From the NCBI GenBank assembly GCA_016721825.1, contig JADKHI010000001.1, forward strand, positions 1,492,490-1,556,489: a stretch of DNA of 64,000 bases. Reading direction: 5' to 3'. Position numbers and translations under genes: made by a program. The notes beneath the pieces were generated by a model. The model was not told where the DNA came from. It made no database searches and saw nothing but the letters and a program-made list of their open reading frames with translations. Of this stretch, positions 54,852 to 64,000 are shown piece after piece (positions within the stretch are counted from its first letter, which is position 1; each line of letters starts with the position of its first letter). This stretch comes from Flavobacteriales bacterium. GTDB taxonomy: Bacteria; Bacteroidota; Bacteroidia; Flavobacteriales_F; PHOS-HE28.

Positions 54852-56168
54852 TTAACGTGCTCCTTTGGCAGAGTTACACCGCTTATGCATCGGCTGCGCA
54901 ATACGTAGATCGGTTCGGCCGCCTTTGGCATGTGAAAGGATGTGGTCTATCGATAGGTCGTTCCAAGTAATGGGCTTCTTGCACTTGGGGCAGATCACCT
55001 TGGCCTCACTATTCCAGAGCAGCCGGCGTTGTTCAAGGGAGAAGGTCCGTTGCTCATCCTTGCGAGCGAAGAGGTTGCGAAGAATGCCGTCCAAGATCTG
55101 TTCGCGTTTGCGGCGTTGAGCAACATCATCCGTCATCTGCGATACGGTCAGCAGGTAATCCCTGTACAGGTCCTGGTCAGGCTTCGCACCACGTGCTTTG
55201 CGTTGTAGTTCCCGCACCTCATCCACTTGGGTCGAGAAGCGTTTCAGTAAGCGCCAGGCCTGGTCATTCCGCTTTGCGTTCGTCAGGATAAGGCCCTCGT
55301 TCTCATACTTCCCGATCAGGGCCACAAGGGTGTAGAAATCGGTGACCTGCCGAAGCCTTGTGGTGTGCAGTTGGGGGAACATCCGGGCCACACGATTGAG
55401 CGCAGACACGACCAGTTTCTTACCCTTCGCCAAGTTGCGCGCATCAAGCGAGGACGTGGCCATCACCCGGTCCAATGCCGTCTTCTTGTTCAGTACGTCC
55501 CCCTGCACCAACGTCAACATCAGTTCACAGATCAGCTCGATGGACTTCATCCGGGATATCTGCGAAGGAGAAAGGATCTTGTTCTGGATAAAGTAGCGTT
55601 CATACTTCCTAGCCAAGGCAGCAGCGGTCTTGAGCAGAGCGCTACTGTAATACTTGGCACTCCGTTTCTCTTGAGGAGTAAGCGCTTTGCCAGTGGAGTT
55701 GATCCGGATGAAGATGTCTATGATCTCACCCAGGTCGCCATCCACCTCGATCACCGGTATCTGATAGGCGTGGATCAGATGCACATTCCGTCTCTTCAAC
55801 AAGTTCCAATCCACAGCCTCCACGGCTTCCGCGCCGGGAAGTTGCACTTTGGCCTTGAACCTCCCACGTAGGACACCCATGAACATCAGCACGCTCTCGA
55901 TACGCTGTTTTCCATCGATGACGTCATACACCACATCGCCTTTGTCCTTGCGTGCATATAAGAAGATGGCTGGCAGAGGGTAGTTCTGTATGATACTATC
56001 GATGAGCTTCGTGCGATCCCGCTCTGCCCAAACCGATTGGCGTTGAAGCCGGGGACTGAGCTTCAGGAACCCACCTTCATAAAAGGTTCTTGAGCTCCAG
56101 AAAGCTCTTCGTTGTTGGACGGTGCGTGATCCTCGCTGAATGCATCCTATCGCTTTGTCTTGTTCCAC
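54852..56168 (-). CDS. DUF262-HNH protein (GmrSD-like)
   Basis: 438 aa. The DUF262 domain shows LSPRLQRQSVWAERDRTKLIDSIIQNYPLPAIFLYAR and VIDGKQRIESVLMF, the ParB-like NTPase core of GmrS/GmrSD and SspE proteins. The C-terminus is a zinc-finger HNH nuclease: CPKCKKPITWNDLSIDHILSHAKGGRTDLRIAQPMHKRCNSAKG. This architecture is used by type IV-type enzymes that cut modified phage DNA. Both modules are complete. It begins immediately after the Myb-like gene stop, so the two are one unit. Confidence 0.85.
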   Translation of the reverse strand: MEQDKAIGCIQRGSRTVQQRRAFWSSRTFYEGGFLKLSPRLQRQSVWAERDRTKLIDSIIQNYPLPAIFLYARKDKGDVVYDVIDGKQRIESVLMFMGVLRGRFKAKVQLPGAEAVEAVDWNLLKRRNVHLIHAYQIPVIEVDGDLGEIIDIFIRINSTGKALTPQEKRSAKYYSSALLKTAAALARKYERYFIQNKILSPSQISRMKSIELICELMLTLVQGDVLNKKTALDRVMATSSLDARNLAKGKKLVVSALNRVARMFPQLHTTRLRQVTDFYTLVALIGKYENEGLILTNAKRNDQAWRLLKRFSTQVDEVRELQRKARGAKPDQDLYRDYLLTVSQMTDDVAQRRKREQILDGILRNLFARKDEQRTFSLEQRRLLWNSEAKVICPKCKKPITWNDLSIDHILSHAKGGRTDLRIAQPMHKRCNSAKGAR

Positions 56169-56459
56169 CTACAGCTCCAACTTCCTGATGCGCGAGTCTA
56201 TGGCACTCCGCCTGCGGCCGAAGTGCGCAGCCAAGGCTTTCTTCGGCATGCCTTCGCCGTACAGTTTCTCCAGCATCGCATCGTCCTCGGCGGACCACCG
56301 TGCGTAGGCCTGCGGGTTCGCTTCCCGCTCCTTGGCAACCGTATAGGTCTTGAGCGTGGCATCGTTCGGTTTGGATGGCGGGGGAACGGAGGGCGCATGA
56401 CCCAGTGCTGCACGCAGCTCAGACCGTTCGGCCATCAGGCGCCGGGCTTCGGTCTGCAT
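56169..56459 (-). CDS. Small Myb/SANT-like HTH protein
   Basis: 96 aa from ATG 56459 (an upstream GTG at 56471 is possible). The C-terminal 45 residues, RWSAEDDAMLEKLYGEGMPKKALAAHFGRRRSAIDSRIRKLEL, are a SANT/Myb-like helix-turn-helix. The N-terminus is Arg/Glu-rich and may be helical. No gap separates it from the DUF262-HNH gene, suggesting a regulator or DNA-binding adaptor of that nuclease. Confidence 0.7.
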   Translation of the reverse strand: MQTEARRLMAERSELRAALGHAPSVPPPSKPNDATLKTYTVAKEREANPQAYARWSAEDDAMLEKLYGEGMPKKALAAHFGRRRSAIDSRIRKLEL

Positions 56460-56498
56460 CGCCTTCCTCACTGCGCTGGAACACGATGCTCAGGAACT

Positions 56499-56889
56499 TC
56501 AGGTCATTGGTATGCGGAGCACCCGGGCCAGCATATCCTGTTCCAGCCTCTTCCACGGTTCTTGCGAGCGGGCATGTACGGTGCGCACCACCCGGGCATT
56601 AGCTTGGTCAAGCGGAAAGGTCATGGGCAGGCGAAGCACGCGTTCCGCGAGGTCCTTGCGGGTCTTGGCGCTGAGCCGATTGAATTCAGCCATGGCGAAG
56701 TAGTCGCTTTTCACAATGGGGCGACGCGGGCGTTTGGCTGCTTTACCGCCCATGACCTTCAAGGCCTCATTCAAAGCCTTGGTCACCTCCTTGCGCCGCA
56801 GCACATGGGTGGGTTCGAATTCCTCACCGGTCTCTGGTCGCAACCTGCTGCCAGTGCTCGATCAATTCCAGCGGCTTGGTGTCGGTCAT
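56499..56889 (-). pseudogene. Unknown small protein, apparently frameshifted
   Basis: ATG 56889 starts MTDTKPLELIEHWQQ, then a one-base shift near 56845 leads into LRPETGEEFEPTHVLRRKEVTKALNEALKVMGG and a helical remainder (AKTRKDLAERVLRLPMTFPLDQ). The predicted restored product is ~130 aa. Near the 3' end the alternative frame reads NDLKFLSIVFQRSEEG, so the stop may also be displaced. Family unknown; it lies 25 bp after hsdR and before the Myb-like gene. Confidence 0.5.
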
Positions 56890-56913
56890 GGCTATGTGCT
56901 TATCGAAGGAAAC

Positions 56914-59900
56914 TCACCCCCCACTGAACTCCCCCGCCAACATCTCTGCCTGCCTAAGTACTAACTCAGTCGCCAGCTTCTGCATATCCGGCGGATAGCC
57001 GAAGTGCCGCAGCGTCCGCTTCACGATCACTTTCAGCTTCGCCTTCACGCTTTCCTTGATCGTCCAATCGATGCTGGCGTTCTGGCGGACGCGTTCGGTG
57101 AGGACCACGGCCAGTTCGCGGAGCTTCTCCTGTTGCATCAGCTCCTTGGCGCTGTCGTTGTTGGCCACAGCGGTGTAGAAGGCGTACTCGTATTCGGTGA
57201 GGCCCATGTCGGCGGCCTGCTTGTCGCCGGCGGTGATCTCCTTGCTCACCTTGATCAGCTCTTCGATCACTTCGGCGGCGCTGAGGATCTTGTTGTGATA
57301 GCGCTTGATGCTGTCCTCCAGCATGTCCATCAGGCTGCGGCTCTGCACGATGTTGGTGCGGGCGCGGGCCTTGATCTCGTCGTTCAGGAGCTTCTTGAGC
57401 ACCTCGATGGCCACGTTCTTGTGCGCCATGCCTTTCAGCTCCAACAGGAACTCCTCGCTGAGCACCGAGATGTCCGGCTTCTTGATGCCTGCCGCGTCGT
57501 AGACATCGATCACCTGCTCGCTCACCAACGCTTGGTCGATGACCTGCCGGATGGTGGTCTCCAACTCCTCATCGGTGCGGCCGCTGCCCGTGCCATCGAA
57601 CTTCACGAGGCGAGCTTTTACGGCTTGGAAGAAGCCGACCTCGTCCTTCACGTCCATCGCCTGGTCGTGCGGGATGGCGATGGCGAAGGTCTTGCTGAGG
57701 GCCGTGACCTCGTTGATGTAGCGCCGCTTGCCGTCCTCCAGACCGAGGATGTGTTCCTCGGCGCCGAGGATGAGGGAGAGCTTCTTTGCCGTGTCCGCTT
57801 GGAAGTACTGCTCGTAGGGGAAGCCGTTGTACATGTTGGCGACGACCTCCAGCTTCTCCAGCATCAGCCCCACGGCTTGTTCCTGTGCGATGGTGGGGTC
57901 GCCCTTGCCACCGGCATCGGAATAGAAGGAAAGGGCCTTCTTCAGGTCGGCGGCGATGCCGAGGTAGTCAACCACCAGGCCGCCGGGCTTGTCCATGAAT
58001 ACCCGGTTCACGCGGGCGATGGCCTGCATCAGGTTGTGGCCCTTCATCGGCTTGTCGATGTAGAGCGTGTGCATGCTGGGGGCATCGAAGCCGGTGAGCC
58101 ACATGTCGCGCACGATCACCAGTTGCAAGGGATCGTTCGGGTCCTTCATGCGCTCTGCCGAGGGCGCGGCGCTGGTCCTTGGTGCTGTGGTGCTTGCTCA
58201 TCGTCGGACCATCCGATGATGCGGCCGTCATCACCACTTTGATCTTGCCTTTGCTCAGGTCGTTGTCATGCCAATCCGGTCGCAGGGCCACGATGGCCGC
58301 GTACAGTTCGGCGGCGATGCGGCGGCTCATGGCCACGATCATGCCCTTGCCTTCGAAGACCTCCTGCCGTTGCTCGAAGTGGGTCACGATGTCGCGCGCC
58401 ACGTTCTTGATGCGGTTCTCGCTGCCGATCAGCGCCTCCAGCTGGGTCCACTTGGCCTTGGCCTTCTGCGTGTCGGTGAGCTCCTCCTTGCCCAGCTCAT
58501 CGTCGAGGTCCTTGATCAGCTGCTTGCCTTCCTCGCTCAGGTTCACCTTGGCCAGGCGGCTCTCGTAGTAGATGCGCACCGTGGCGCCGTCCTCCACGGC
58601 CTGTGCGATGTCGTACACATCCACGTAGTTGCCGAACACCGCCGGGGTGTTCACATCGGTGCTCTCGATGGGCGTGCCGGTGAAGCCCAGGTAGGTGGCA
58701 TTGGGCAGCGCATCGCGCAGGTACTTGGCAAAACCGTACACGATCTTGCTGCCCACCACTTCACCCGCTTCGTCCTTCACATCCACGTTGCGGGCCTTGA
58801 AGCCGTATTGCGTGCGGTGCGCTTCGTCGGCGATCACCACGATGTTCTCGCGGGCGCTCAGCTGGTCGTACACATTGCCCTCCTCGGGTTGGAACTTCTG
58901 GATGGTGGTGAACACCACGCCGCCGCTGGCCACCTTCAGCAACTCCTTCAGGTGGTCGCGGTCCTCGGCCTGCACGGGTTCCTGCCGCAGCAGTTGCACA
59001 CTGATGCCGCGAAGGTGTCGAAGAGCTGGTCGTCCAGGTCGTTGCGGTCGGTGATCACCACGATGGTGGGGTTGTCCAGGGCCAGCACCACCTTACCGGT
59101 GTAGAACACCATGCTCAGGCTCTTCCCGCTGCCTTGCGTGTGCCACACCACCCCGCCCTTGCGGTCGCCAGTGGTCTGCTTGCTCACACCCGGCAGACCG
59201 TAGCTCCGGGCGATGGCGGGCGGGGGCCCCCCCAAGGGGGCCGGACGGGGTGGTCGCGCCCCGTCGATTCGGCTGCCACCTCCGTGGACGGGAAAACGCT
59301 GACGCTCTCCGCCCGTTGGAGATGTTGCAGCGGGGCCGCCCCTCCCGCCGGAGGGGAATTAAATCCCGTTGCCCGCAAGGTGCTCGCCACCGCCCTATTC
59401 ACCGCGTAGTACTGGTGGTAGGCGGCGATCTTCTTTACCGTGGTAATGGTATTGACGCCCGTCTTTGGGTCTTCTTCTTGCTGCGCTCGAACACGATGAA
59501 GTGGCGCACCAGGTCGAGCAGGGTCTCCTTGTTCAGCATGCCCACGATCAGCGTTTCCAGCTGACCGATCAGCGGCGAGGCCTCCACCTTGCCATCGCTG
59601 GTCTTCCAGCTCATGTACCGGCTGAAGCCGCTGCTCACCGTGCCGGCCTTGGCCTCCAGGCCGTCGCTGATCACCACCACGCAGTTGTAGGTGAACAGGC
59701 CGGGGATGGTCTCCTTGTAGGTCTCCACCTGTTTGTAGGCGCTGCGGATGCTCGCCTTCTCATCGGCGGCGTTCTTCAGCTCCATCAGCACCAGCGGCAG
59801 GCCGTTCACGAACAGCAGCACATCGGGCCGCTTGTTCTTGCCGTTCTCCACCACGGTGTATTGGTTCACCACCAGCAGGTCGTTGTTGGCGGGGTTGGCA

Positions 59901-60241
59901 AAGTCCACCAGCCACACCAGGTCGCCGCGGGTATTGCCGTCCTGCTGGTGTTCCACCTTCACGCCCTCGGTGAGCATGCGGTGGAAGACCTCGTTGTTCA
60001 CCAGTAGCTCCGGGCTGGCGATGCGCGCCACCTGCTTCACCGCCTCCTCCTGCGCCGCCGCCGGTATGCGCGGGTTGATGCGCCGCACGGCCGCGCGCAG
60101 GCGCTCCAGCAGCAGCACCTGCTCGTAGCTCTCGCGCTCGGGCTGCTCGCCATCGTGCGCAATGCCGGGGCCGTGCTGGTAGGCATAGCCCAGCTCGCGC
60201 AAGCGCCCAATGGCGAACTGTTCGATCTGGTCTTCGGTCAT
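56914..60241 (-). pseudogene. hsdR: Type I restriction endonuclease HsdR, frame-disrupted and carrying an insert
   Basis: Four frames encode one HsdR. The N-terminal PD-(D/E)XK domain is intact (NKRPDVLLFVNGLPLVLMELKNA), as are Walker A HTQGSGKS, IADEAHRTQYG, LGFTGTPIES and motif VI GFDAPSMHTLYIDKP ... QAIARVNRV. Breaks occur near 59470, in the G/C run at ~59225, near 59010 and near 58165. Between Ala-Thr-rich residues after AAYHQYYAVNRAVAST and YGLPGV lies a ~150-bp G/C-rich insert not expected in HsdR. All motifs are conserved, so decay is recent or the consensus is faulty. No hsdM or hsdS is seen beside it. Confidence 0.85.
59216..59367. repeat. G/C-rich palindromic insert inside hsdR
   Basis: It begins with GGGGGCCCCCCCAAGGGGGCC and ends with a CCCCTCC-CGCC-GGAGGGG hairpin (59339-59356), the same theme as the intergenic repeats at 46903 and 49967. 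Its minus-strand translation (residues PLQHLQRAESVSVFPSTEVA) stays open for ~50 codons and has no HsdR similarity. It looks like a dispersed palindromic repeat inserted in a gene. Confidence 0.55.
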
Positions 60242-60262
60242 CACTGAACGGCTGGACGGCGA

Positions 60263-60475
60263 TCAGGCTGGGAAGTTCTTCCGCAGGATCTTGATATCCG
60301 CTTTGTACTCCTGATCCACGATGAAGACTTTGACGTCGGCTTGATACTCCTGCTTGACCAGTTCACCGGGACTGATGATCTGGTGGTTCTTCTGCTTGTA
60401 CTCCTGGTCCACGAAGTAGACCTTGTACTTGGCCTTGTACTCCTGGTTGACGATGAAGACTTTGGCTTTGCTCAT
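60263..60475 (-). CDS. DUF6150-like small repeat protein
   Basis: 70 aa made almost wholly of a short repeat: KVFIVNQEYKAKY, KVYFVDQEYKQKN, LVKQEYQADV, KVFIVDQEYKADI. The five-strand-like units resemble the DUF6150 family of tiny beta proteins. No signal peptide. It lies 22 bp upstream of hsdR on the same strand and likely in the same transcript. Known family function: none. Confidence 0.7.
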   Translation of the reverse strand: MSKAKVFIVNQEYKAKYKVYFVDQEYKQKNHQIISPGELVKQEYQADVKVFIVDQEYKADIKILRKNFPA

Positions 60476-60499
60476 GCTATTGGTGTTTATCGTGTTGTT

Positions 60500-62582
60500 C
60501 TATGCCGGAACATCCAATTGCTTCTCCAGCGCCTGCCGCACCAGCCCCATCACATACGGCAGGTCCTCCTTCTTTCCCAGTGCTACGCGCACATCACCAT
60601 TGCCCCAGCGACCCATACCCGTCACATCCTCACAAATGCCGCGGGTCCTCTACTTCGATGAATGGCATGTTCAGCGACAAGCTCGGATCCTTCGTGCGGG
60701 ATTACGTCACGAAGTTCGTCTCCGCTTTGAAAGCGACATAAAGCTTCAGCACATCCATCATCACGCAGGGATCCAGGGCCATCACCTCCTTGCGCAGTGC
60801 CTCGAACAGGTCACGCAGGTGTGGTGAGGCCAGGTTCGGGTGGTCGGCTAGCGTGTACTGTGCGCCCTCTTTCTTCTTCGGGCGATGGCTCTCCAGCACT
60901 TCCGGCGTCAAGGAGGGTGCGGTCCAAACGGTAACGGCCTTGGCGGCGAGGTTGGCGGCGCGCGCTTGTATGGCCGCTTCATTCCAATGCTCCAAGCGAC
61001 CCAGTTCCTGGTTCATGCGGATGGGGCTGTCCTTGAAGCCGCCTTCCATGTTGCGCTTCTCCAAGAAGGGGCGGTCGCTCAGTTCGGGGTTGTAGCCCGT
61101 GAGGGTGAGGTTGCCAAGCGTGTGCAGGTAGTCGCGCTGGATGCGCTCCCATTCCGGGCCAAGCTCGGTCCGCCACGTGTCACTCAGGTCCTCGTTCTGC
61201 GGCAGCACGTGCTCGATGGTAAGGCTCTCGATCTGGAAAGGCTCCTTGCGCCCGTGGTTCTCCAAGCGACGCAGCCAGTAGCTCTTGCTGCGGAAGTGGT
61301 AGAGGTCGCGGCGTTGGATCTCGCGCTCGAACTCGGCATCGCTGGGGAAGCGCCGGTACGAGGGCAGCAGCAGGAATTGCGCTTGGATGCTCTCCAGGTA
61401 CCGCTCCTTGTCCACCGAGGCGGTGAAGCGGGAGAAGGTCTTGTTCATGCTGTTGGCGGGGATGGAGCAAACCGCGCGGCGGAACACGTAGTTCTCCACC
61501 AAACGCACCGCTGCGATTAGCTCCGCCAGGGTCAGCTTGCCTTCGCTGTGGTCATTGTACAACTCCAACAGGAAGGGGTAGCTCACATCCACTTTCAGTT
61601 CGCGCAGGTCGTGCAGGGCGCGCATCAGTTCCTTGTCCGCGTGGGCGCCCAGGGCGATCACGCAGTAGTAGTGTGCGAATGCTCGCACGTCCTTTAGCAG
61701 GGCCTCGGTATCACCGGCCTCGGGCTGGCGGCTCCAGTCCTTGAAGGCCGCGTACACCTCCCCCTGCCGGGGAATGTCGCCGGTGCGCACCGTGAGGTAA
61801 TGGCGCATGAAGGCATCGAAGTGCTCGGTGTAGGCCTGCTGCGTGAAGTCCAGTTCCATGGGCCGCCAGTACTGCTCGTACAAGCGCTTCTGCAGGCCGG
61901 GCTCCAGGCCCATCAGCACGAAGTTGCGGATCAGGTCCGCCTGGCTCAGTTCCTTGCCGGTGCTGTTGAGGCTCTCGAAGATCAGCTGCGGATTGTCCTG
62001 GCCGCGCGTGAGGGCCACGTCCACGATCATCAGCTTGTTCAGACCACGGCAGACCTGCGCCACATCGCCGTTCAGGGCGGCCAGTTGCTGGGTGAAGAAC
62101 TCGAAGTTCTGCCGCACGCGTACCGAAGCCTCGCGCGGTTCCGGTGCTTGCGAGAGCAATGCGATCAAGGAGTCGCGATCCGTTTGGGTCAGGAGCAATT
62201 TGAAGCGGCGGTCCTCGCTCTCCAGATCGTTCAGCAGGTAGTAGCCGCGGATCTTCTTGGCGCTGAAACCCTCCACCGGCTCGCCATCGCCCATGTGGCG
62301 GGCCAGGGCCTCCAGCAGGATGGCAACCGTGGTAAGGCGTTGCTGCCCATCGATCACCATCAGCGGGCTTTGGTTGCTCACCTGGCTCTGGTCCCGTTCG
62401 ATGTACACGATGCTGCCGATGAAATGGATATGCCCCTCGGCCGATGCACCCGCATGCAGGATATCCGCCCACAACTGCGCGCACTGCTCCAACTGCCAGC
62501 TGTAGGTGCGCTGGTAGATGGGGATGATGCTCTGCGTAGCGTTACGCATGAAGGTGAGCAGGGAGGTGTCTTTGGCTTTCAT
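60500..62582 (-). pseudogene. DUF262-DUF1524(HNH)-DUF5655 protein, C-terminus frameshifted
   Basis: The main frame (626 aa to a stop at 60702) has DUF262 (SIIPIYQRTYSWQLEQCAQLW; LMVIDGQQRLTTVAILLEAL), a long helical middle and the DUF1524 HNH (SLTIEHVLPQNEDLSDTW ... HTLGNLTLTGYNPELSD). Beyond the stop the other frames continue as SLNMPFIEVEDP and CEDVTGMGRWGNGDVRVALGKK and end DVPA-TAG at 60500, a DUF5655-type tail. About three single-base shifts are needed. This is a GmrSD-like nuclease, full length when restored (~680 aa). If the stop is real, the protein lacks only its tail and may still work. Confidence 0.8.
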
Positions 62583-62658
62583 GAAGAGAATTTCCGGCTA
62601 CGGCAAAGCCAGTTCTGATGTAGCTAGGTCTTGAAAACGAGAAGTAAGTAAAGGGATT

Positions 62659-63521
62659 TCAATGAACCGGCTCGGAAGCCAATTCAGCAAGGGCCTGATC
62701 ACTCTGGTCATCCTTGAGGTTGATCACGTTCGTTACCGAGCGGAGCAACTGGATGCCTTTGTAGACCTCTGATCGCTCTAGGTCTTCCTCAGATGCCGAC
62801 ACAAGCACCGCCGTAGCATCTTGTGCTACGATCTTTTGTTCGATCACATGATCAAAACTCCAGGCCACATCATGCACCGTCTTCCGCAAGGAACCCTTGT
62901 ATTTAGGCAGCTGCATCCGCTGATACAATTGGATCGGTGATCCATTGGCCAGTGCATCGCTGAAGATGTATTCCTCTTCCACCCCATGCACTACGCAGCG
63001 CACCGGGTAGTCGCGGCGGTAATTCTTATGCTGAATGATGCCATGGCGTTGCAAAGCTTCATTCACCAGTGTATCCAAGCTCGGGTCGCTTCCTTCCTCC
63101 GTTGTGCTGGCTTCCAAAGATCAGCGAATAGGCGATCGGCTGTCACCGTGACATCCTCACCCGGCTCCGCGTTCCAGATCTCACCTGGTTCGGCCAGAAC
63201 GAAGTTGCCACGCCCTGTCTCCAGAACTGCCTGCATGAACTCCGGTGAGGACAAGGCCACCAACTTGCCGCTTTCAGGTGCCGTGAATGTTTGGTGCCGG
63301 AGCATTTCGCGCCAGTACTGCACCCACTGCTTGTATGCGCTGGGCGAGGTAACGAACGCGGGAATGGAGCGGCCATCCACTTCTCCGGGGCGTTCGGCAC
63401 GCTCGGCTATGAACCGCGCGGCAACACCCTGCGGGGACCACACCAGCACCCCGATGTTGCGCGGCTCGAACCGCTGCATGTGCGGGATGTACGTGGCCAA
63501 TATGTAGCTCGTGGTGCTCAT
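62659..63521 (-). pseudogene. DUF3037-like protein, frameshifted near 63117
   Basis: Start ATG 63521 (MSTTSYILATYIPHMQRFEPRNIGVLVWSP), overlapping the HipA-like stop (TGATG). The first frame runs to 63063 with a spurious tail (after RLFADL). The true continuation is in the next frame from 63117: EASTTEEGSDPSLDTLVNEALQ through KGIQLLRSVTNVINL and ends at 62659. Restored length ~287 aa. The N-terminal pattern fits DUF3037, whose genes commonly accompany HipA-like kinases, supporting the pairing. Confidence 0.65.
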
Positions 63522-64000
63522 CAGAAAAGGGGCCAATTGAGGATCGCCTTGAACTCTGGCCGGTGCCCGGCTATCAACTGCTCTAAGGTACTACGCCGGT
63601 GCTTAAGAAAACGCACGGCGGCGTCCTTTTCTTGCAGGGTGATACCGTACGGCAGCGCTTCCTCGCAAACGCCTCTCTATCAAGAAGTCCAGGTGGCCTT
63701 GATACGCTCGATCCACGGGGCGAAATGGTCCGGGTTGGTAGCACATCCACCGGGCAGTGCCGATGGGTTCCGCTCAGTGCGGGTTGTTGGGGTCCACTGA
63801 GATTCCGAGCCTATTCATCAATGCGTTCAGTCGTGCCTCACCTTGGCCACCAACATAGCCGAAGAGCGCGTGACCATGGTCAAAGATGTTCATGCTCACC
63901 GGCGTGGTGGAGTAGTCCACCTCGAAGTTCTTCACATGCCTATCGCAATTGGCCACCCAGATGTCGAACAGCAGCAGACCCGTGGCCAGAAATGGGGCTT
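63521..64000 (-). pseudogene. HipA-like kinase, 5' cut by window end, frame-disrupted
   Basis: The frame is open at the window end: APFLATGLLLFDIWVANCDRHVKNFEV, NIFDHGHALFG (catalytic loop and DFG-like), then stops after LGISVDPNNPH. Other frames give HFAPWIERIKAT and EEALPYGITLQEKDAAVRFLKH ... RPEFKAILNWPLF, ending TGA at 63521. Three or so shifts in the last 250 bp are required. HipA-family kinases phosphorylate proteins such as tRNA synthetases or act in toxin-antitoxin/defence modules; the partner here is the DUF3037-like protein. Confidence 0.75.

Noticed and set aside
56914..60241. A complete type I R-M locus
   Set aside because: Only HsdR is present in the window; no methyltransferase or specificity subunit is seen between 53 and 64 kb, and HsdR itself is frame-broken.
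1..64000. tRNA or rRNA genes
   Set aside because: I scanned for T-loop (GGTTCGAATC) and acceptor patterns; the few matches are inside coding sequence and have no cloverleaf partners.

Overview
The window looks like a piece of a GC-rich member of the Bacteroidota, most likely Flavobacteriales. The evidence is type IX secretion (T9SS) C-terminal domains, a gliding-motility-type (CHU_C/type B) tail, an SprB-like repeat protein, delta-60 and SBBP propeller proteins, LytTR two-component systems, weak Shine-Dalgarno sequences and several TAnnTTTG-type -7 promoter boxes. No rRNA, tRNA or CRISPR array was found by eye.

Layout. 1-16.7 kb: an erythromycin-esterase-like enzyme (cut by the window start), secreted T9SS and lipoprotein genes, and two LytTR two-component operons. 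One pairs a propeller LytS-type kinase with its regulator. The other is SBBP protein, TPR/HisKA_2 kinase and regulator, all overlapping or nearly touching. An aldo/keto reductase and a BNR-like T9SS protein follow. 16.7-18.4 kb: RidA, a small lipoprotein and an archaemetzincin-like protease. 18.7-29.0 kb: the most intriguing block. A coiled-coil protein, an unknown soluble protein and an AAA+ ATPase are followed, after a lower-GC Type II restriction-modification pair and a structured dispersed repeat, by another unknown soluble protein and two membrane proteins. I read this as one uncharacterised AAA+/coiled-coil/membrane gene set interrupted by an R-M cargo module.

29.0-48.4 kb: mostly housekeeping and envelope genes (PEBP, SLC13 transporter, diaminopimelate decarboxylase, AsmA-like, ChaN-like, HAD nucleotidase-like, DUF6544-like), two delta-60 propeller proteins, two Spy-like small secreted proteins, a GIY-YIG protein, a CHU_C protein and an NRDE/TANGO2 protein. 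The 3' part of the first delta-60 gene carries a dense run of apparent one-base deletions.

46.6-64 kb: an accessory region. Palindromic dispersed repeats surround an IS110-family element. Next is a two-gene module of an HExxH metallopeptidase and an MBL-fold hydrolase, then a chain of defence-type genes on the minus strand: HTH-nuclease, DUF262-HNH, Myb-like HTH, type I restriction HsdR, a DUF6150-like mini-protein, DUF262/HNH/DUF5655, a DUF3037-like protein and a HipA-like kinase cut by the window end. Several of these (HsdR, the second DUF262 protein, DUF3037-like, HipA-like and a VRR-NUC-like gene) are broken by frameshifts while their catalytic motifs are kept. This could be recent decay or consensus errors in the assembly. 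No hsdM or hsdS is visible in the window.
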